Source of the DNA: Aliirhizobium smilacinae
GTDB lineage: Bacteria > Pseudomonadota > Alphaproteobacteria > Rhizobiales > Rhizobiaceae
Length of the DNA stretch: 64,000 bases
Assembly: GCF_006335145.1 (NCBI RefSeq)
Contig: NZ_VDMN01000006.1
Location: 124,001-188,000, forward strand
Direction: 5' to 3'
This document shows positions 15,449 through 24,553 of the stretch, piece after piece. The position numbers and the translations under genes are program-made. Positions within the stretch are counted from its first letter, which is position 1. Each line of letters starts with the position of its first letter. The notes beneath the pieces are model-generated. The model was not told the DNA's origin and made no database searches. It worked only from the letters and a program-made list of their open reading frames with translations.

Positions 15449-18166
15449 ATGCCCGACGCCAGTCGCGAGAACGGCCGAGACACGGATAACAGGCCATCGC
15501 CGGACGCGCTGCTGCGGCAGGCGGAGCGGGAAGGTCGTGGGCGGCTGAAGATCTTTCTGGGGGCTGCCCCCGGCGTCGGCAAGACCTATGAGATGCTGAT
15601 GTCCGGCCGGGCGCGACAGGCGGATGGCGTCGATGTGGTGATCGGCGTGGTCGAGACCCATGGGCGCCGGGAAACCGAGGCGCTGGTCGGCGGGTTCGAG
15701 ATCATTGCGCGGAAAGAGATCGATTATCGCGGCCAGAGCCTTGAGGAAATGGATCTCGACGCGATCCTTGCCCGGCGGCCGGCGCTGGTTCTGGTCGACG
15801 AACTTGCCCATAGCAATGCCAGCGGCAGCCGGCATCCGAAACGCTACATGGATGTGCAGGAGCTTCTGGCGCAGGGGATCGACGTCTATTCGACGCTCAA
15901 TATTCAGCATGTCGAAAGCCTCAACGATGTCGTGGCGCAGATCACCCGCATCCGGGTGCGCGAGACGGTGCCGGACTTGATTATAGACCGGGCCGACGAT
16001 GTCGAGATCATCGACATCACGCCGGACGATCTGATCAAGCGGCTCAATGACGGCAAGGTCTATATGCCGAAGACGGCGCGGCGGGCGATCGAGAATTATT
16101 TTTCGCCCGGCAACCTGACGGCCTTGCGCGAGCTGGCGCTGCGGCGCACCGCGCAGCGGGTCGACGAGCAGCTGCTCAACCACATGCAGGCGAATGCGAT
16201 TTCCGGCCCCTGGGCGGCCGGCGAGCGGTTGCTTGTCTGCCTCGATCATGGTCGCAATGGTGCAAGCCTGGTGCGTTATGCCAGACGGCAGGCGGATCGG
16301 CTGCGGGCGCCCTGGGCGGTGCTACATCTCGATACGCCGCGGGATGCGACGCTTTCGGAAGAGGACAAGGATCGTCTGGCGGCCAATATGCGGCTGGCGC
16401 AGCAGCTGGGCGCGGAGGCGGTGACGCTGCCGGGGTTGTCTCCGTCGCGCGAGATCATCGCTTATGCCAATGCCAACAACTTCACCCATATCGTCGTCGG
16501 GCGGCCGGGAATGCCGCGCTGGCGGCAGCTCTGGCAGGGGTCCGTCACGCATGATCTGATCCGTTATGCGGGCGGCATCAGCCTCCATGTGATTTCCGGC
16601 AATGCGAATGAGGGCGCGCCTGAGCGCGGCGTGAAGGTTGCCCAGGCGCCAAAACCCTTCCGGGTGAAACATTATCTGCAGAGTGCCGGTTTCGTGGCGC
16701 TGGCAATCGGCGCCGGCATCGCGCTCGACCGGACGCTCGACGTGCGCAATCTGGCACTGGTCTTTCTGATGTCGGTGCTGGCGTCGGCCGTCCGGGGCGG
16801 GCTGGGGCCGGGGCTTTTCGCCTCGCTGCTCGGGGCGATCTCGTTCAACTTCTTCTTCCTCGAACCGCGCTACACGTTCACCGTGCGCGATCCGGAAAGC
16901 GTGATCGCACTGTTCTTTTATCTCGGCGTTGCGATCGTCGCCTCCAATCTCACGGCTGCCGTACAGCGGCAGGCCGTCGCTGCACGGCAGAGGGCGAGGA
17001 CGACCGAAGACCTTTATCTTTTCTCCAAGAAGCTTGCCGGCACCGGCACGCTGGATGACGTGCTCTGGGCAACGGCCTTCCAGATCGCCTCGATGCTGAA
17101 GGTGAGGGTGGTGATCCTGCTGCCTGAAGACGGATCTATCGCCGTTAAGGCGGGGTATCCGCCGGACGATACGCTGGTCGATGCCGATATCGCTGCAGCC
17201 AAATGGGCCTGGGAACATAATCGTCCAGCCGGACGCGCCGCCGATACTCTCCCGGGGGCCAAGCGATTGTATCTGCCTTTGCGCACCGGCCGTGAGGCGG
17301 TTGGCGTGATCGGTCTCGACAACGACCGGCAGGGGCCGCTTCTGACACCCGACCAGCAGAGGCTTTTCGAGGCGCTGGCGGATCAGGCTGCGCTGGCAAT
17401 CGAGCGGGTACAGCTGGTATCCGACGTCGACAAGGCGAAGCTGGCGGCCGAGACTGACCGGCTGCGCACCGCGCTTCTCACCTCGATCAGCCACGATCTC
17501 AAAACGCCGCTTGCGGCGATCATGGGCTCCGCCGACATGCTGAAGGATCTGGGTCCGCAATTGCCGGAAGAGACGCGGGCAGAGCTGCTGACCACCGTCA
17601 TCGACGAATCCGAACGGCTGAACCGCTTCATCGTCAACCTGCTCGACATGACACGCCTCGGCTCGGGGTCGATGCAGCCGAACTATGCATTCCATTTTGC
17701 CGGCGACATGGCGGGGACCGCGCTCAGCCGGGCGGCGAAGATCACCGCCGGGCACAGGATCGAGGTCGCTATTCCTGCCGATCTGCCGATGCTGAAGGTC
17801 GATCCGGTGCTGTTCGAGCAGGTCCTGTTCAACCTCATCGACAACGCCGCGAAATACGCGCCGGAGGGGACCGTGATCGGCATAAGCGGAAAGCGGGACG
17901 GGAATTTCGTGCTGCTTTCGGTGATGGACGAGGGGCCGGGCGTGCCGGTTCAGGATCTGGAGCGGATCTTCGACAGTTTCTACCGGGTGCGCAAACGCGA
18001 CCGGGTCAGGGCCGGCACGGGTCTCGGGCTTGCCATCTGCCGCGGCTTCGTCGAAGCCATGGGCGGCACGATCCGGGCGGACAACCGGTCCGATAGATCG
18101 GGCGCTATCTTTACCATCCGCATGCCGGTACCGGTCGAAATGCCTATCGTGGGAGACGAGCAATGA
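15449..18166 (+). CDS. kdpD: Potassium sensor histidine kinase KdpD
   Basis: 905-aa sensor kinase controlling kdp expression. Domains in order: N-terminal KdpD domain with Walker A GAAPGVGKTYEM (about residues 35-50), a universal-stress-protein-like domain, four transmembrane helices (about 410-510), a GAF domain, HisKA with H682 in SISHDLKTPLAAI, and HATPase_c (NLIDNAAKYAPEG, GTGLGLAICRGF). Full length. The stop overlaps the kdpE start by four bases (ATGA), so translation is coupled. EIIA-Ntr binds KdpD in E. coli, relevant to the gene two steps downstream. Confidence 0.96.
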   Translation: MPDASRENGRDTDNRPSPDALLRQAEREGRGRLKIFLGAAPGVGKTYEMLMSGRARQADGVDVVIGVVETHGRRETEALVGGFEIIARKEIDYRGQSLEEMDLDAILARRPALVLVDELAHSNASGSRHPKRYMDVQELLAQGIDVYSTLNIQHVESLNDVVAQITRIRVRETVPDLIIDRADDVEIIDITPDDLIKRLNDGKVYMPKTARRAIENYFSPGNLTALRELALRRTAQRVDEQLLNHMQANAISGPWAAGERLLVCLDHGRNGASLVRYARRQADRLRAPWAVLHLDTPRDATLSEEDKDRLAANMRLAQQLGAEAVTLPGLSPSREIIAYANANNFTHIVVGRPGMPRWRQLWQGSVTHDLIRYAGGISLHVISGNANEGAPERGVKVAQAPKPFRVKHYLQSAGFVALAIGAGIALDRTLDVRNLALVFLMSVLASAVRGGLGPGLFASLLGAISFNFFFLEPRYTFTVRDPESVIALFFYLGVAIVASNLTAAVQRQAVAARQRARTTEDLYLFSKKLAGTGTLDDVLWATAFQIASMLKVRVVILLPEDGSIAVKAGYPPDDTLVDADIAAAKWAWEHNRPAGRAADTLPGAKRLYLPLRTGREAVGVIGLDNDRQGPLLTPDQQRLFEALADQAALAIERVQLVSDVDKAKLAAETDRLRTALLTSISHDLKTPLAAIMGSADMLKDLGPQLPEETRAELLTTVIDESERLNRFIVNLLDMTRLGSGSMQPNYAFHFAGDMAGTALSRAAKITAGHRIEVAIPADLPMLKVDPVLFEQVLFNLIDNAAKYAPEGTVIGISGKRDGNFVLLSVMDEGPGVPVQDLERIFDSFYRVRKRDRVRAGTGLGLAICRGFVEAMGGTIRADNRSDRSGAIFTIRMPVPVEMPIVGDEQ

Positions 18167-18855
18167 CCAATGGCGCGGTGCGCATCCTGATCGTCGATGA
18201 CGAACCGCCGATCCGCAAACTGTTGCGCGTCGGGCTGGCCACACAGGACTACGCCATCAGCGAGGCGATGAATGCCAAGGTGGCGATGGAGCTGGTGAGC
18301 ACCGACAAGCCGGACCTGATCATTCTCGATCTCGGCCTGCCCGACATGAGCGGCCACGATCTTTTGGCCAAGTGGCGCGGCGAGGGTGTGACCCTGCCGA
18401 TCGTCATCCTGTCCAGCCGTACCGATGAGGCGGGTATCGTCAAGGCGCTGGAACTTGGCGCCGACGACTATGTGACGAAACCCTTCGGCATGAACGAGCT
18501 TGGCGCGCGCATCCGGGTGGCACTACGCCACCGGCTGCAGACCCAAGGCGAAAAGCCCGTGTTTCAAACGGGGGACCTGACAGTCGATCTGGTAAAACGG
18601 ATTGTGAAGGTGGGTGGCAAAGACGTGAAACTGTCGCCCAAGGAATACGATATCCTTCGCATTCTCGTGCAGCATGCCGGCAAGGTCCTGACCCACCGTT
18701 TTCTGCTGGAACATGTCTGGGATGGGCTGACCGATGTTCAATATCTGCGGGTCTATGTGCGCCAGCTGCGGCAGAAAGTCGAGGCGGCACCCGATCAGCC
18801 AAAATACATACTGACCGAGACCGGCGTCGGTTACCGACTGGTCGAAGAGATCTGA
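18163..18855 (+). CDS. kdpE: Response regulator KdpE (OmpR family)
   Basis: 230-aa OmpR-type regulator: receiver domain with phospho-acceptor D56 (IILDLGLPDMSG), switch Thr/Ser and Lys (TKPFGMNELGARI), then a winged-helix DNA-binding domain (LSPKEYDILRILVQHAGKV, then LRVYVRQLRQK). Phosphorylated by KdpD and activates kdpFABC. A phased TCCTATA repeat at 10265 is a candidate site. Confidence 0.96.
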   Translation: MTNGAVRILIVDDEPPIRKLLRVGLATQDYAISEAMNAKVAMELVSTDKPDLIILDLGLPDMSGHDLLAKWRGEGVTLPIVILSSRTDEAGIVKALELGADDYVTKPFGMNELGARIRVALRHRLQTQGEKPVFQTGDLTVDLVKRIVKVGGKDVKLSPKEYDILRILVQHAGKVLTHRFLLEHVWDGLTDVQYLRVYVRQLRQKVEAAPDQPKYILTETGVGYRLVEEI

Positions 18856-18881
18856 TTTTTCGAAATGCCGATGGAGCATGC

Positions 18882-19329
18882 ATGCAATTAAGCGACTACC
18901 TCCTGCCCGAGAATGTCAGCCTGGATCTGGCTGCGGCCTCGAAAAGAGAACTCATCGTCAAGCTGGCTGATCTCGCCTCGAAGAAAACCGGCGTCGATGC
19001 CTCGATCGTGTCTGCTGCCCTGACGAGCCGAGAAACCCTCGGGTCTACCGGTGTCGGGCAGGGCGTAGCCATTCCCCACGCAATCATGGATGAGCTTACC
19101 GCACAGTCTGTGCCTGTTCGTGCGCCTGTCGAAGCCGATGGATTTCGAGGCTGTCGATGAGGTGCCGGTCGATCTGATCGTCCTGCTTCTTTCGCCACCG
19201 GCAGACCAGAAGCACGGGCTCAACCTTCTGTCATGCATCGCCCGCCGCCTCAGGGACGACGTCATTGCTGACGCTGTTCGGTCGGCTGCGACATCCGAAG
19301 AGGCCTATATTCTGCTGACGCGAGACTGA
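18882..19329 (+). pseudogene. EIIA-Ntr (PtsN)-like protein, interrupted by a +1 frameshift
   Basis: Two overlapping frames together spell a whole nitrogen-PTS EIIA protein of about 148 residues. Frame 1 (18882-19160) gives MQLSDYLLPENVSLDLAAAS up to GVGQGVAIPHAIMDEL, including the expected phosphoryl-accepting His. Frame 2, ending 19329, continues with LCLFVRLSKPMDFEAVDEVP, then LIVLLLSPPADQKHGLNLLS and so on to the end. The switch lies near 19105-19120, consistent with one extra base. It starts 27 bp after kdpE. In E. coli and rhizobia EIIA-Ntr regulates Kdp activity or expression. Pseudogene, sequencing error or frameshifting cannot be separated here. Confidence 0.8.
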
Positions 19330-19336
19330 TCGCTTC

Positions 19337-20302
19337 CTAGAGCCAGCCGACTTTCTTGAAACGGTAATAAAGCACGCCGCAAAGCGCGACGATGGCGCCA
19401 AGGACGACATAATAACCGTACTCGGTCTTCAGCTCCGGCATGTTTTCGAAATTCATGCCGTAGATGCCGGCCACCGCCGTCGGCACGGCGAGAATGGCCG
19501 CCCATGAGGCGAGCTGTCTTGTGATGACGCCCTGGCGCTGCTGTTCCAGAAGGTTAGAGGCCTCGAACACCGAGGTGATGACTTCGCGCAGGCCACCGAC
19601 CATGCTTTCCACCCGGCGGACATGATCCAGCACATCGCGGAAAAAGGGTTTTGCCTTCTTGTCGAGGCAGGGGAGATCGAGATTGACGAGCTTGCCCGCC
19701 ACTTCCGACATCGGTCCCAGAATGCGGCCGAACAGGATCAGCTGGCGTCTCAGCCGGAACAGGCGGCGGATCTGTTCGCGTTCGAGGAAATTGGCGAGCA
19801 TTTTCTGCTCCATTTCCAGAACCCGGTCCTCGATCGTCTGGACGGTCGGCAGATAGCCGTCGACGATAAAGTCGATAATGCCGTGCAGCACGTAATCCGG
19901 TCCCTGGATCAGCAGTTGCGGCGAGGCTTCAAGCAAGGCCCTGACTTCCGCATGGCCGCGAGCCGAGCCGTGCCGCACGCTGATGATATGGTGCTGGCCG
20001 ACGAAGATCGCGGTCTCGCCGTATTTGATCTTGTCGCCATCGAGATAGGCGGTCTTGGCAACCACGAAAAGTTGGTCGCCATAGGCCTCCACCTTGGGCA
20101 CCTGATGGGCGTTGACCGCATCCTCGACCGCAAGTTCGTGCAGCCCGTAGGTTTTCGCCAGCTTCTCCAGTTCTTCCGCTGCCGGCTCATGCAGGCCGAT
20201 CCAGACGAAATCATTGCCAGTCAGCGGCGGGCGCGGCTCGTCGATCGAGATTTCTCGCCCACGCTTGCCATTGCTGTAGATATAGGAGGCGACGATGGTC
20301 AT
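19337..20302 (-). CDS. corA: CorA-family divalent cation transporter
   Basis: 321-aa member of the CorA family, which conducts Mg2+, Co2+ or related ions as a pentamer. A large N-terminal cytoplasmic domain rich in helices (coiled segment DRVLEMEQKMLANFLEREQI region) is followed by two C-terminal membrane helices with the signature GMN in GIYGMNFENMPE and a basic tail YYRFKKVGWL. Start chosen at MTIVASYIYSNGKRG; the longer open frame overlaps kup and looks non-native. It lies 16 bp downstream of kup on the same strand, so the two are probably co-transcribed. Its stop is only 7 bp from the EIIA-Ntr-like gene on the other strand. Confidence 0.9.
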   Translation of the reverse strand: MTIVASYIYSNGKRGREISIDEPRPPLTGNDFVWIGLHEPAAEELEKLAKTYGLHELAVEDAVNAHQVPKVEAYGDQLFVVAKTAYLDGDKIKYGETAIFVGQHHIISVRHGSARGHAEVRALLEASPQLLIQGPDYVLHGIIDFIVDGYLPTVQTIEDRVLEMEQKMLANFLEREQIRRLFRLRRQLILFGRILGPMSEVAGKLVNLDLPCLDKKAKPFFRDVLDHVRRVESMVGGLREVITSVFEASNLLEQQRQGVITRQLASWAAILAVPTAVAGIYGMNFENMPELKTEYGYYVVLGAIVALCGVLYYRFKKVGWL

Positions 20303-20318
20303 CGAACTGCCCGCAACA

Positions 20319-22235
20319 TCAGATTGCGACCTGTTCGCCCAGCTCGACGACGCGGTTCGGCGGCAGCTTGAAATAGGCGGACGGATCGATGCCGAAATCG
20401 GCGAGCGCAATATAGAGCTTTTCCTGCCAGCGCGGCAGGCCGGTATTGGGTGTTTCGATCAGGTTTCGGCGACCGAGATAGAAGGAGGTCTGCATGATCT
20501 CGAACTTAAAGCCCTTCTTCTTGCAGACGGTCAGTGCCTTGGCGACGTTCGGCTCGTCCATGTAGCCGAAGGTGATGTCGAGGCGGATGAAACGCTTCGA
20601 CAGCCTCGTCATCTCGACCCGTTCCTGGGCCGGAACGTAGGGTTTGTCCTGGGTCCAGATCGTCAGGATGACGTTCTGTTCGTGGAGGACATGGTTGTGC
20701 TTGAGGTTATGCAGCAGCACCGCCGGGGTACGGTCAGGCACGCTGGTGAGGAAAATCGCGGTACCCGGCACGGTTACCGGTGCGCTTGACGATTCCCGCT
20801 CGATCGAGCTTTCGATCGAGGTGATGAAGGTATCGAGCGGTATGTCGTTCTTGGCGGTCTTTTCCTTCAGGTATTTCGAGCCCTTGGTCCAAGTCCACAT
20901 GGTCAGCATGATGACCAGCGCCAGCATCACCGGCACCCACCCGCCATCGTGTATCTTCAAGAGGTTGGCCGCAAGGAAAATCGCCTCGATGACAAACAGC
21001 GGTGCGAGGAGTATCGCCGCGGTGATCGCGCGGTATCCCCAGACTGCGCGAAGGAACTGGAAGGCCATCAGCGTCGTCACAACCATCGCTCCGGTGACCG
21101 AGATGCCGTAGGCGGTGGCCAGCGATTCGGAATCGCCGAAGGTGAAGATCAGGACGATGACACCGATGAACAGGACCATGTTGACGGCGGGAACATAGAT
21201 CTGCCCGGTATTGGTTTCCGACGTGAACTTGATCGCAAGGCGTGGCAGGAAGCCGAGATGCACGGCCTGACGGGAGAGCGAGAAGGCTCCGGTGATGACC
21301 GCCTGGCTGGCGATGATCGTCGCCATCGTGGCCAGGATCACCATCGGTAGCAGCGCCCATTCCGGGTAAAGCAGATAGAAGGGGTTGGAGATTGTCGACG
21401 GATCGGCAAGAACGAGCGCGCCTTGGCCGAGGTAATTCAGGCCAAGCGCCGGGAACACCAGAATGAACCATGCGACACTGATCGGCTTGCGGCCGAAATG
21501 TCCGAGGTCGGCGTAAAGCGCTTCGGCACCGGTCACAGTCAGGAAGACCGCGCCGAGCACGATCAGGCCGGCCCAGCCCGCATGGGTGATGAACCACAGT
21601 GCGTTGACCGGATTGAGTGCCTCGAGGATCCTCCAGTCATCGCTTATATGAATGAGGCCGCCCCAAGCCATGGCAAGAAACCAGATGACCGTGATCGGGC
21701 CGAAGAACTTTGCCACGGCCTCGGTGCCCTTGGACTGAACCATGAAAAGACAGACCATGATGGCGGCGGAAAGCGGCAGGATATAGTCCGAGAAGGCCGG
21801 CGTCACGAGTTTCATGCCTTCGAGCGCCGACATGACCGACAGGGCCGGCGTGATCATCGCATCGCCGATGAACAGCGCCGAACCGATCAGGCCCGCAAAG
21901 AAAAGCACAGGCATATAGCTGCCTGTCTTTTTCATCAGAAGCGCCAGAAGCGAAAGCGTGCCGCCTTCGCCGTCATTGTCGGCGCGCAGCAGAAAGAGGA
22001 CATATTTGAAGGTGACGATGATCGTCAGCGTCCAGACCATCAACGAAATGAGGCCGATGATATGTTCCGGCTGTGCGCCGCCATTGGCCGCAAACGGGCG
22101 CAGTGCCTCACGGAAGGCATAAAGCGGACTGGTGCCGATGTCGCCATATACGACCCCAATCGACCCAAGCAGCAGCACAAGAAATTTGCGGGTTTCCGAA
22201 GATGTATCGGAAGCGGCGGCATGCGATGCGGTCAT
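20319..22235 (-). CDS. kup: KUP-family potassium uptake protein
   Basis: 638-aa low-affinity K+/H+ symporter. The N-terminus has the KUP signature GVVYGDIGTSPLYAFREAL (about residues 30-50), followed by some twelve hydrophobic segments and a cytoplasmic C-terminal domain of about 170 residues. The ATG at 22235 is preceded by GGAG and gives MTASHAAASDTSSETRK; the frame is open upstream but that segment is Cys/Arg-rich and unlike the family. First gene of kup-corA, convergent with the kdp operon, making a K+/divalent cation block. Confidence 0.95.
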   Translation of the reverse strand: MTASHAAASDTSSETRKFLVLLLGSIGVVYGDIGTSPLYAFREALRPFAANGGAQPEHIIGLISLMVWTLTIIVTFKYVLFLLRADNDGEGGTLSLLALLMKKTGSYMPVLFFAGLIGSALFIGDAMITPALSVMSALEGMKLVTPAFSDYILPLSAAIMVCLFMVQSKGTEAVAKFFGPITVIWFLAMAWGGLIHISDDWRILEALNPVNALWFITHAGWAGLIVLGAVFLTVTGAEALYADLGHFGRKPISVAWFILVFPALGLNYLGQGALVLADPSTISNPFYLLYPEWALLPMVILATMATIIASQAVITGAFSLSRQAVHLGFLPRLAIKFTSETNTGQIYVPAVNMVLFIGVIVLIFTFGDSESLATAYGISVTGAMVVTTLMAFQFLRAVWGYRAITAAILLAPLFVIEAIFLAANLLKIHDGGWVPVMLALVIMLTMWTWTKGSKYLKEKTAKNDIPLDTFITSIESSIERESSSAPVTVPGTAIFLTSVPDRTPAVLLHNLKHNHVLHEQNVILTIWTQDKPYVPAQERVEMTRLSKRFIRLDITFGYMDEPNVAKALTVCKKKGFKFEIMQTSFYLGRRNLIETPNTGLPRWQEKLYIALADFGIDPSAYFKLPPNRVVELGEQVAI

Positions 22236-22405
22236 AAGGTCTCCAGGCGCGCGGCCAAGGTTTGTCTCTGCCGCGGAATATGGGGTACCGCCGCGAGCAT
22301 GGCAAATGCATGCATATAAGACTTTGATGTCATAGTCTCGCTCCCGGCATCGAAATCCTATGCGCTTGGAGCGATGGTGGTTCCTGCAAAAACAGGAGCA
22401 ACAGC

Positions 22406-23311
22406 ATGACACCCTTCCATCGCGCAAGGCGGCAAACTTTCACACCCCTGCTGACGCCGTTTTCTGATGGCCGAATCGATGTCCGGGCATTCGAGGCCGC
22501 AATCGACCGGCAGATCGTCGCCGGCGTCGATGGTGTTGTGGTCGGCGACCCGATCGGCGAGGGACCCAGCCTGAGCCAAGACGAGCGGGATGAGCTGCTG
22601 AAAGCCTGTATTGCCAGAGGCAGCCAGCATCTGACCGTCATCGCTGCCACCGGCACCAATTGTACGGCCGAGACGATCGAACGGTGCCGCCGTGCCCAAG
22701 ATCTGGGCGCGGATGCGCTGCTGGTGACGGTGCCCTATTATTCGAAGCCTATGCCGAAGGGGGTTCTCAATCACTTTCATGAAGTCGCCGCTGCGGCCAG
22801 CATTCCCGTTATCGTCGATGACGATCCGGGCAGGACCGCCAGAGATTATGGGTCAGCCTTGCTCGAAAGGATCGCCAGTCTCGATATCATCATCGGCATC
22901 TGTCACGGCATGGATCGCCTTTCTCATTTTGCGGGGCTGTCCGCGCTCATGAAGGACCGCTTTCTGCATCTTTCGAGGGATGATCGCGCGATTTTGCAAT
23001 TCTTGGACATGGGCGGACACGGCGCCATATCGCCGCTCGCCAACGTTATCCCGTCGCCAGTGCAAACTCTTATTGCCATGTCCGAACGCTCCAGTGCTTC
23101 GAATTCGCTTGAAAGGGCAGTCGATGCTGCCGCGATAGCTCTCGGGCGCGACGAGGTCGTTGCGGTGAAAGAGGCGCAGTCCTTCATTCACCAGTCCCTG
23201 GCCGATGTCCGGCTGCCGCTGGTGGCGGCGGAACCGGAAACGGTTATCCGTGTGCGGCAAGCCTTTGCACCCTTTGCGAGGTGCGGGCTCAGCATGCGGC
23301 GCGTTGCATGA
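22406..23311 (+). CDS. DHDPS/NAL-fold protein lacking the catalytic lysine and tyrosine
   Basis: 301-aa protein clearly of the dihydrodipicolinate synthase/N-acetylneuraminate lyase family: GVDGVVVGDPIGEGPSLSQD in place of the GTTGES loop, the VPYYSKPMPKGV motif (Y112) and the DPGRTARDYG turn. Key residues differ: the Schiff-base Lys of the GIKEA motif is Cys166 (GICHGMD), the Tyr of YNVPGRT is Asp (VDDDPGRT), and the two Thr of GTTGE are Pro-Ile. Standard pyruvate Schiff-base chemistry is therefore not expected. AGGAG precedes the ATG. Divergent from kup. It could be a pseudoenzyme, a regulator or an enzyme with other chemistry. Confidence 0.85.
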   Translation: MTPFHRARRQTFTPLLTPFSDGRIDVRAFEAAIDRQIVAGVDGVVVGDPIGEGPSLSQDERDELLKACIARGSQHLTVIAATGTNCTAETIERCRRAQDLGADALLVTVPYYSKPMPKGVLNHFHEVAAAASIPVIVDDDPGRTARDYGSALLERIASLDIIIGICHGMDRLSHFAGLSALMKDRFLHLSRDDRAILQFLDMGGHGAISPLANVIPSPVQTLIAMSERSSASNSLERAVDAAAIALGRDEVVAVKEAQSFIHQSLADVRLPLVAAEPETVIRVRQAFAPFARCGLSMRRVA

Positions 23312-23425
23312 AGCGGTTCATGGCTGTGTCGCCCGCCGATAAATAGTTCGTGGGTTCTATGCTCGTCGATTGCAATGTGCTGCTTTTTTAGCGAAACTTG
23401 ATGCAGCATTTGCTGGGAGGAGCCC

Positions 23426-24379
23426 ATGCACCAGAATCCACTGCATGCGGACGCGGTTTACGCTTCGGCCCAGTCCGTTGCCGCCAGTTCCCCTGTCGTC
23501 GCGTCGTGGCGACGCTGCATGGTCATGCATCACCTTGCGCCGGAGCAGAACCGCGTACCTGAGCGACTTAGCGAGAGCGAGTTCCGTCAGACCCGGCAGG
23601 CATCCGATCGATTGATCGCGGAGGCGCGCGAGGAGCTCGATCGGCTGTTCTCGACAGTCGGCAAGTCCGGTTGCTGCCTGCTGCTGACCGATCGCAATGG
23701 CGTGGCTCTGGAACGCCGCGGCGCGATGGGTGACGACAGGGCCTTTCATGATCTCGGCCTGTGGACGGCTGCGATCTGGACCGAAGCCAGCATCGGAACC
23801 AACGGCATCGGCACTGCGCTTGCAGATGAACGTGCCGTTTCGATCTTTCGCGACCAGCATTTCTTCTCTTCCAATACCGGGCTGAGTTGTACCACCGCGC
23901 CGATCCGCGACCATCGCGGCGAAGTGGCGGCGGCGCTCGACATTTCCACATGCCGGGACGACGTCAATGAAATGGTGCTGTCCATCCTTGCGCAGACGGT
24001 GCGTGACGCTGCGCTGAGAATCGAGCTCAATCTGTTCCGTTCCGCATTTCCGGGTGCGCGTTTCCTGATCGTGCCGCAGGCAGCGCACGCCGCGGCAGCA
24101 CTTCTGGCGGTTGATCGCAACGATCTGGTGATCGGTGCGACCCGCGCGGCACGTCTGGCGCTGGGCCTCGACGATATGCGTATCGCCGCGGGCATTCCGG
24201 CATCCGATGCGCTTGATGAGAGCATGCCTGATGACCGTCAGGATCTGGTCGCGGCAGAGCGGGCAGCGCTCATGCGTGCCTTGTCGCGCGCCAATGGCAA
24301 TGTCTCGCAGGCGGCGATCGCCCTTGGCATGAGCCGGGCGACGCTTCATCGCAAGATGAACCGGTTCGGCCTGCATTGA
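23426..24379 (+). CDS. GAF-Fis transcriptional regulator (AcoR-like, no AAA+ domain)
   Basis: 317-aa regulator. An N-terminal GAF sensor domain (about residues 60-190: CLLLTDRNGVALERRGAMGD, IGTNGIGTALADERAVSIFR) resembles AcoR activators of acetoin/alcohol oxidation, and the C-terminus is a Fis-type helix-turn-helix (ALSRANGNVSQAAIALGMSR then ATLHRKMNRFGLH). The central AAA+ sigma54-activating domain of AcoR is absent, so it should act with ordinary sigma factors. GGGAGGAG lies before the ATG. It directly precedes the aldehyde dehydrogenase gene, the likely target. Confidence 0.9.
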   Translation: MHQNPLHADAVYASAQSVAASSPVVASWRRCMVMHHLAPEQNRVPERLSESEFRQTRQASDRLIAEAREELDRLFSTVGKSGCCLLLTDRNGVALERRGAMGDDRAFHDLGLWTAAIWTEASIGTNGIGTALADERAVSIFRDQHFFSSNTGLSCTTAPIRDHRGEVAAALDISTCRDDVNEMVLSILAQTVRDAALRIELNLFRSAFPGARFLIVPQAAHAAAALLAVDRNDLVIGATRAARLALGLDDMRIAAGIPASDALDESMPDDRQDLVAAERAALMRALSRANGNVSQAAIALGMSRATLHRKMNRFGLH

Positions 24380-24423
24380 GATAAATCAACTTCTTTTGCG
24401 GTGCCGCATCGTTCGCGGCCCTC

Positions 24424-24447
24424 CACTGTAGCAAGGGTGCGACAGTG
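24424..24447. promoter_or_regulatory. Candidate operator upstream of the aldehyde dehydrogenase
   Basis: CACTGTAGC and GCGACAGTG form a dyad with 9-bp arms (8 of 9 paired) around a 6-bp spacer, about 107 bp before the aldehyde dehydrogenase start. Size and position fit a binding site for the Fis-type regulator encoded just upstream. Confidence 0.6.
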
Positions 24448-24553
24448 TGCACCGCCATATGGTCGCGGCCTGCTTTTCGTCAGGAGCAACCCGCCGCACA
24501 TTCCCTTCCGAACCGGTCGTGAACCGGGAGCAGATACATCATGGGAGGATGAC

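Noticed and set aside
12836..16249. Very long antisense open frame (over 1100 codons) opposite kdpB, kdpC and kdpD
   Set aside because: It runs across several certain genes, is rich in Arg/His/Asp as expected for an antisense shadow of GC-rich codons, and resembles nothing. Similar shadows opposite pflB, gcd, the kdpD 3' half and the GcvT-type enzyme were dropped for the same reason.
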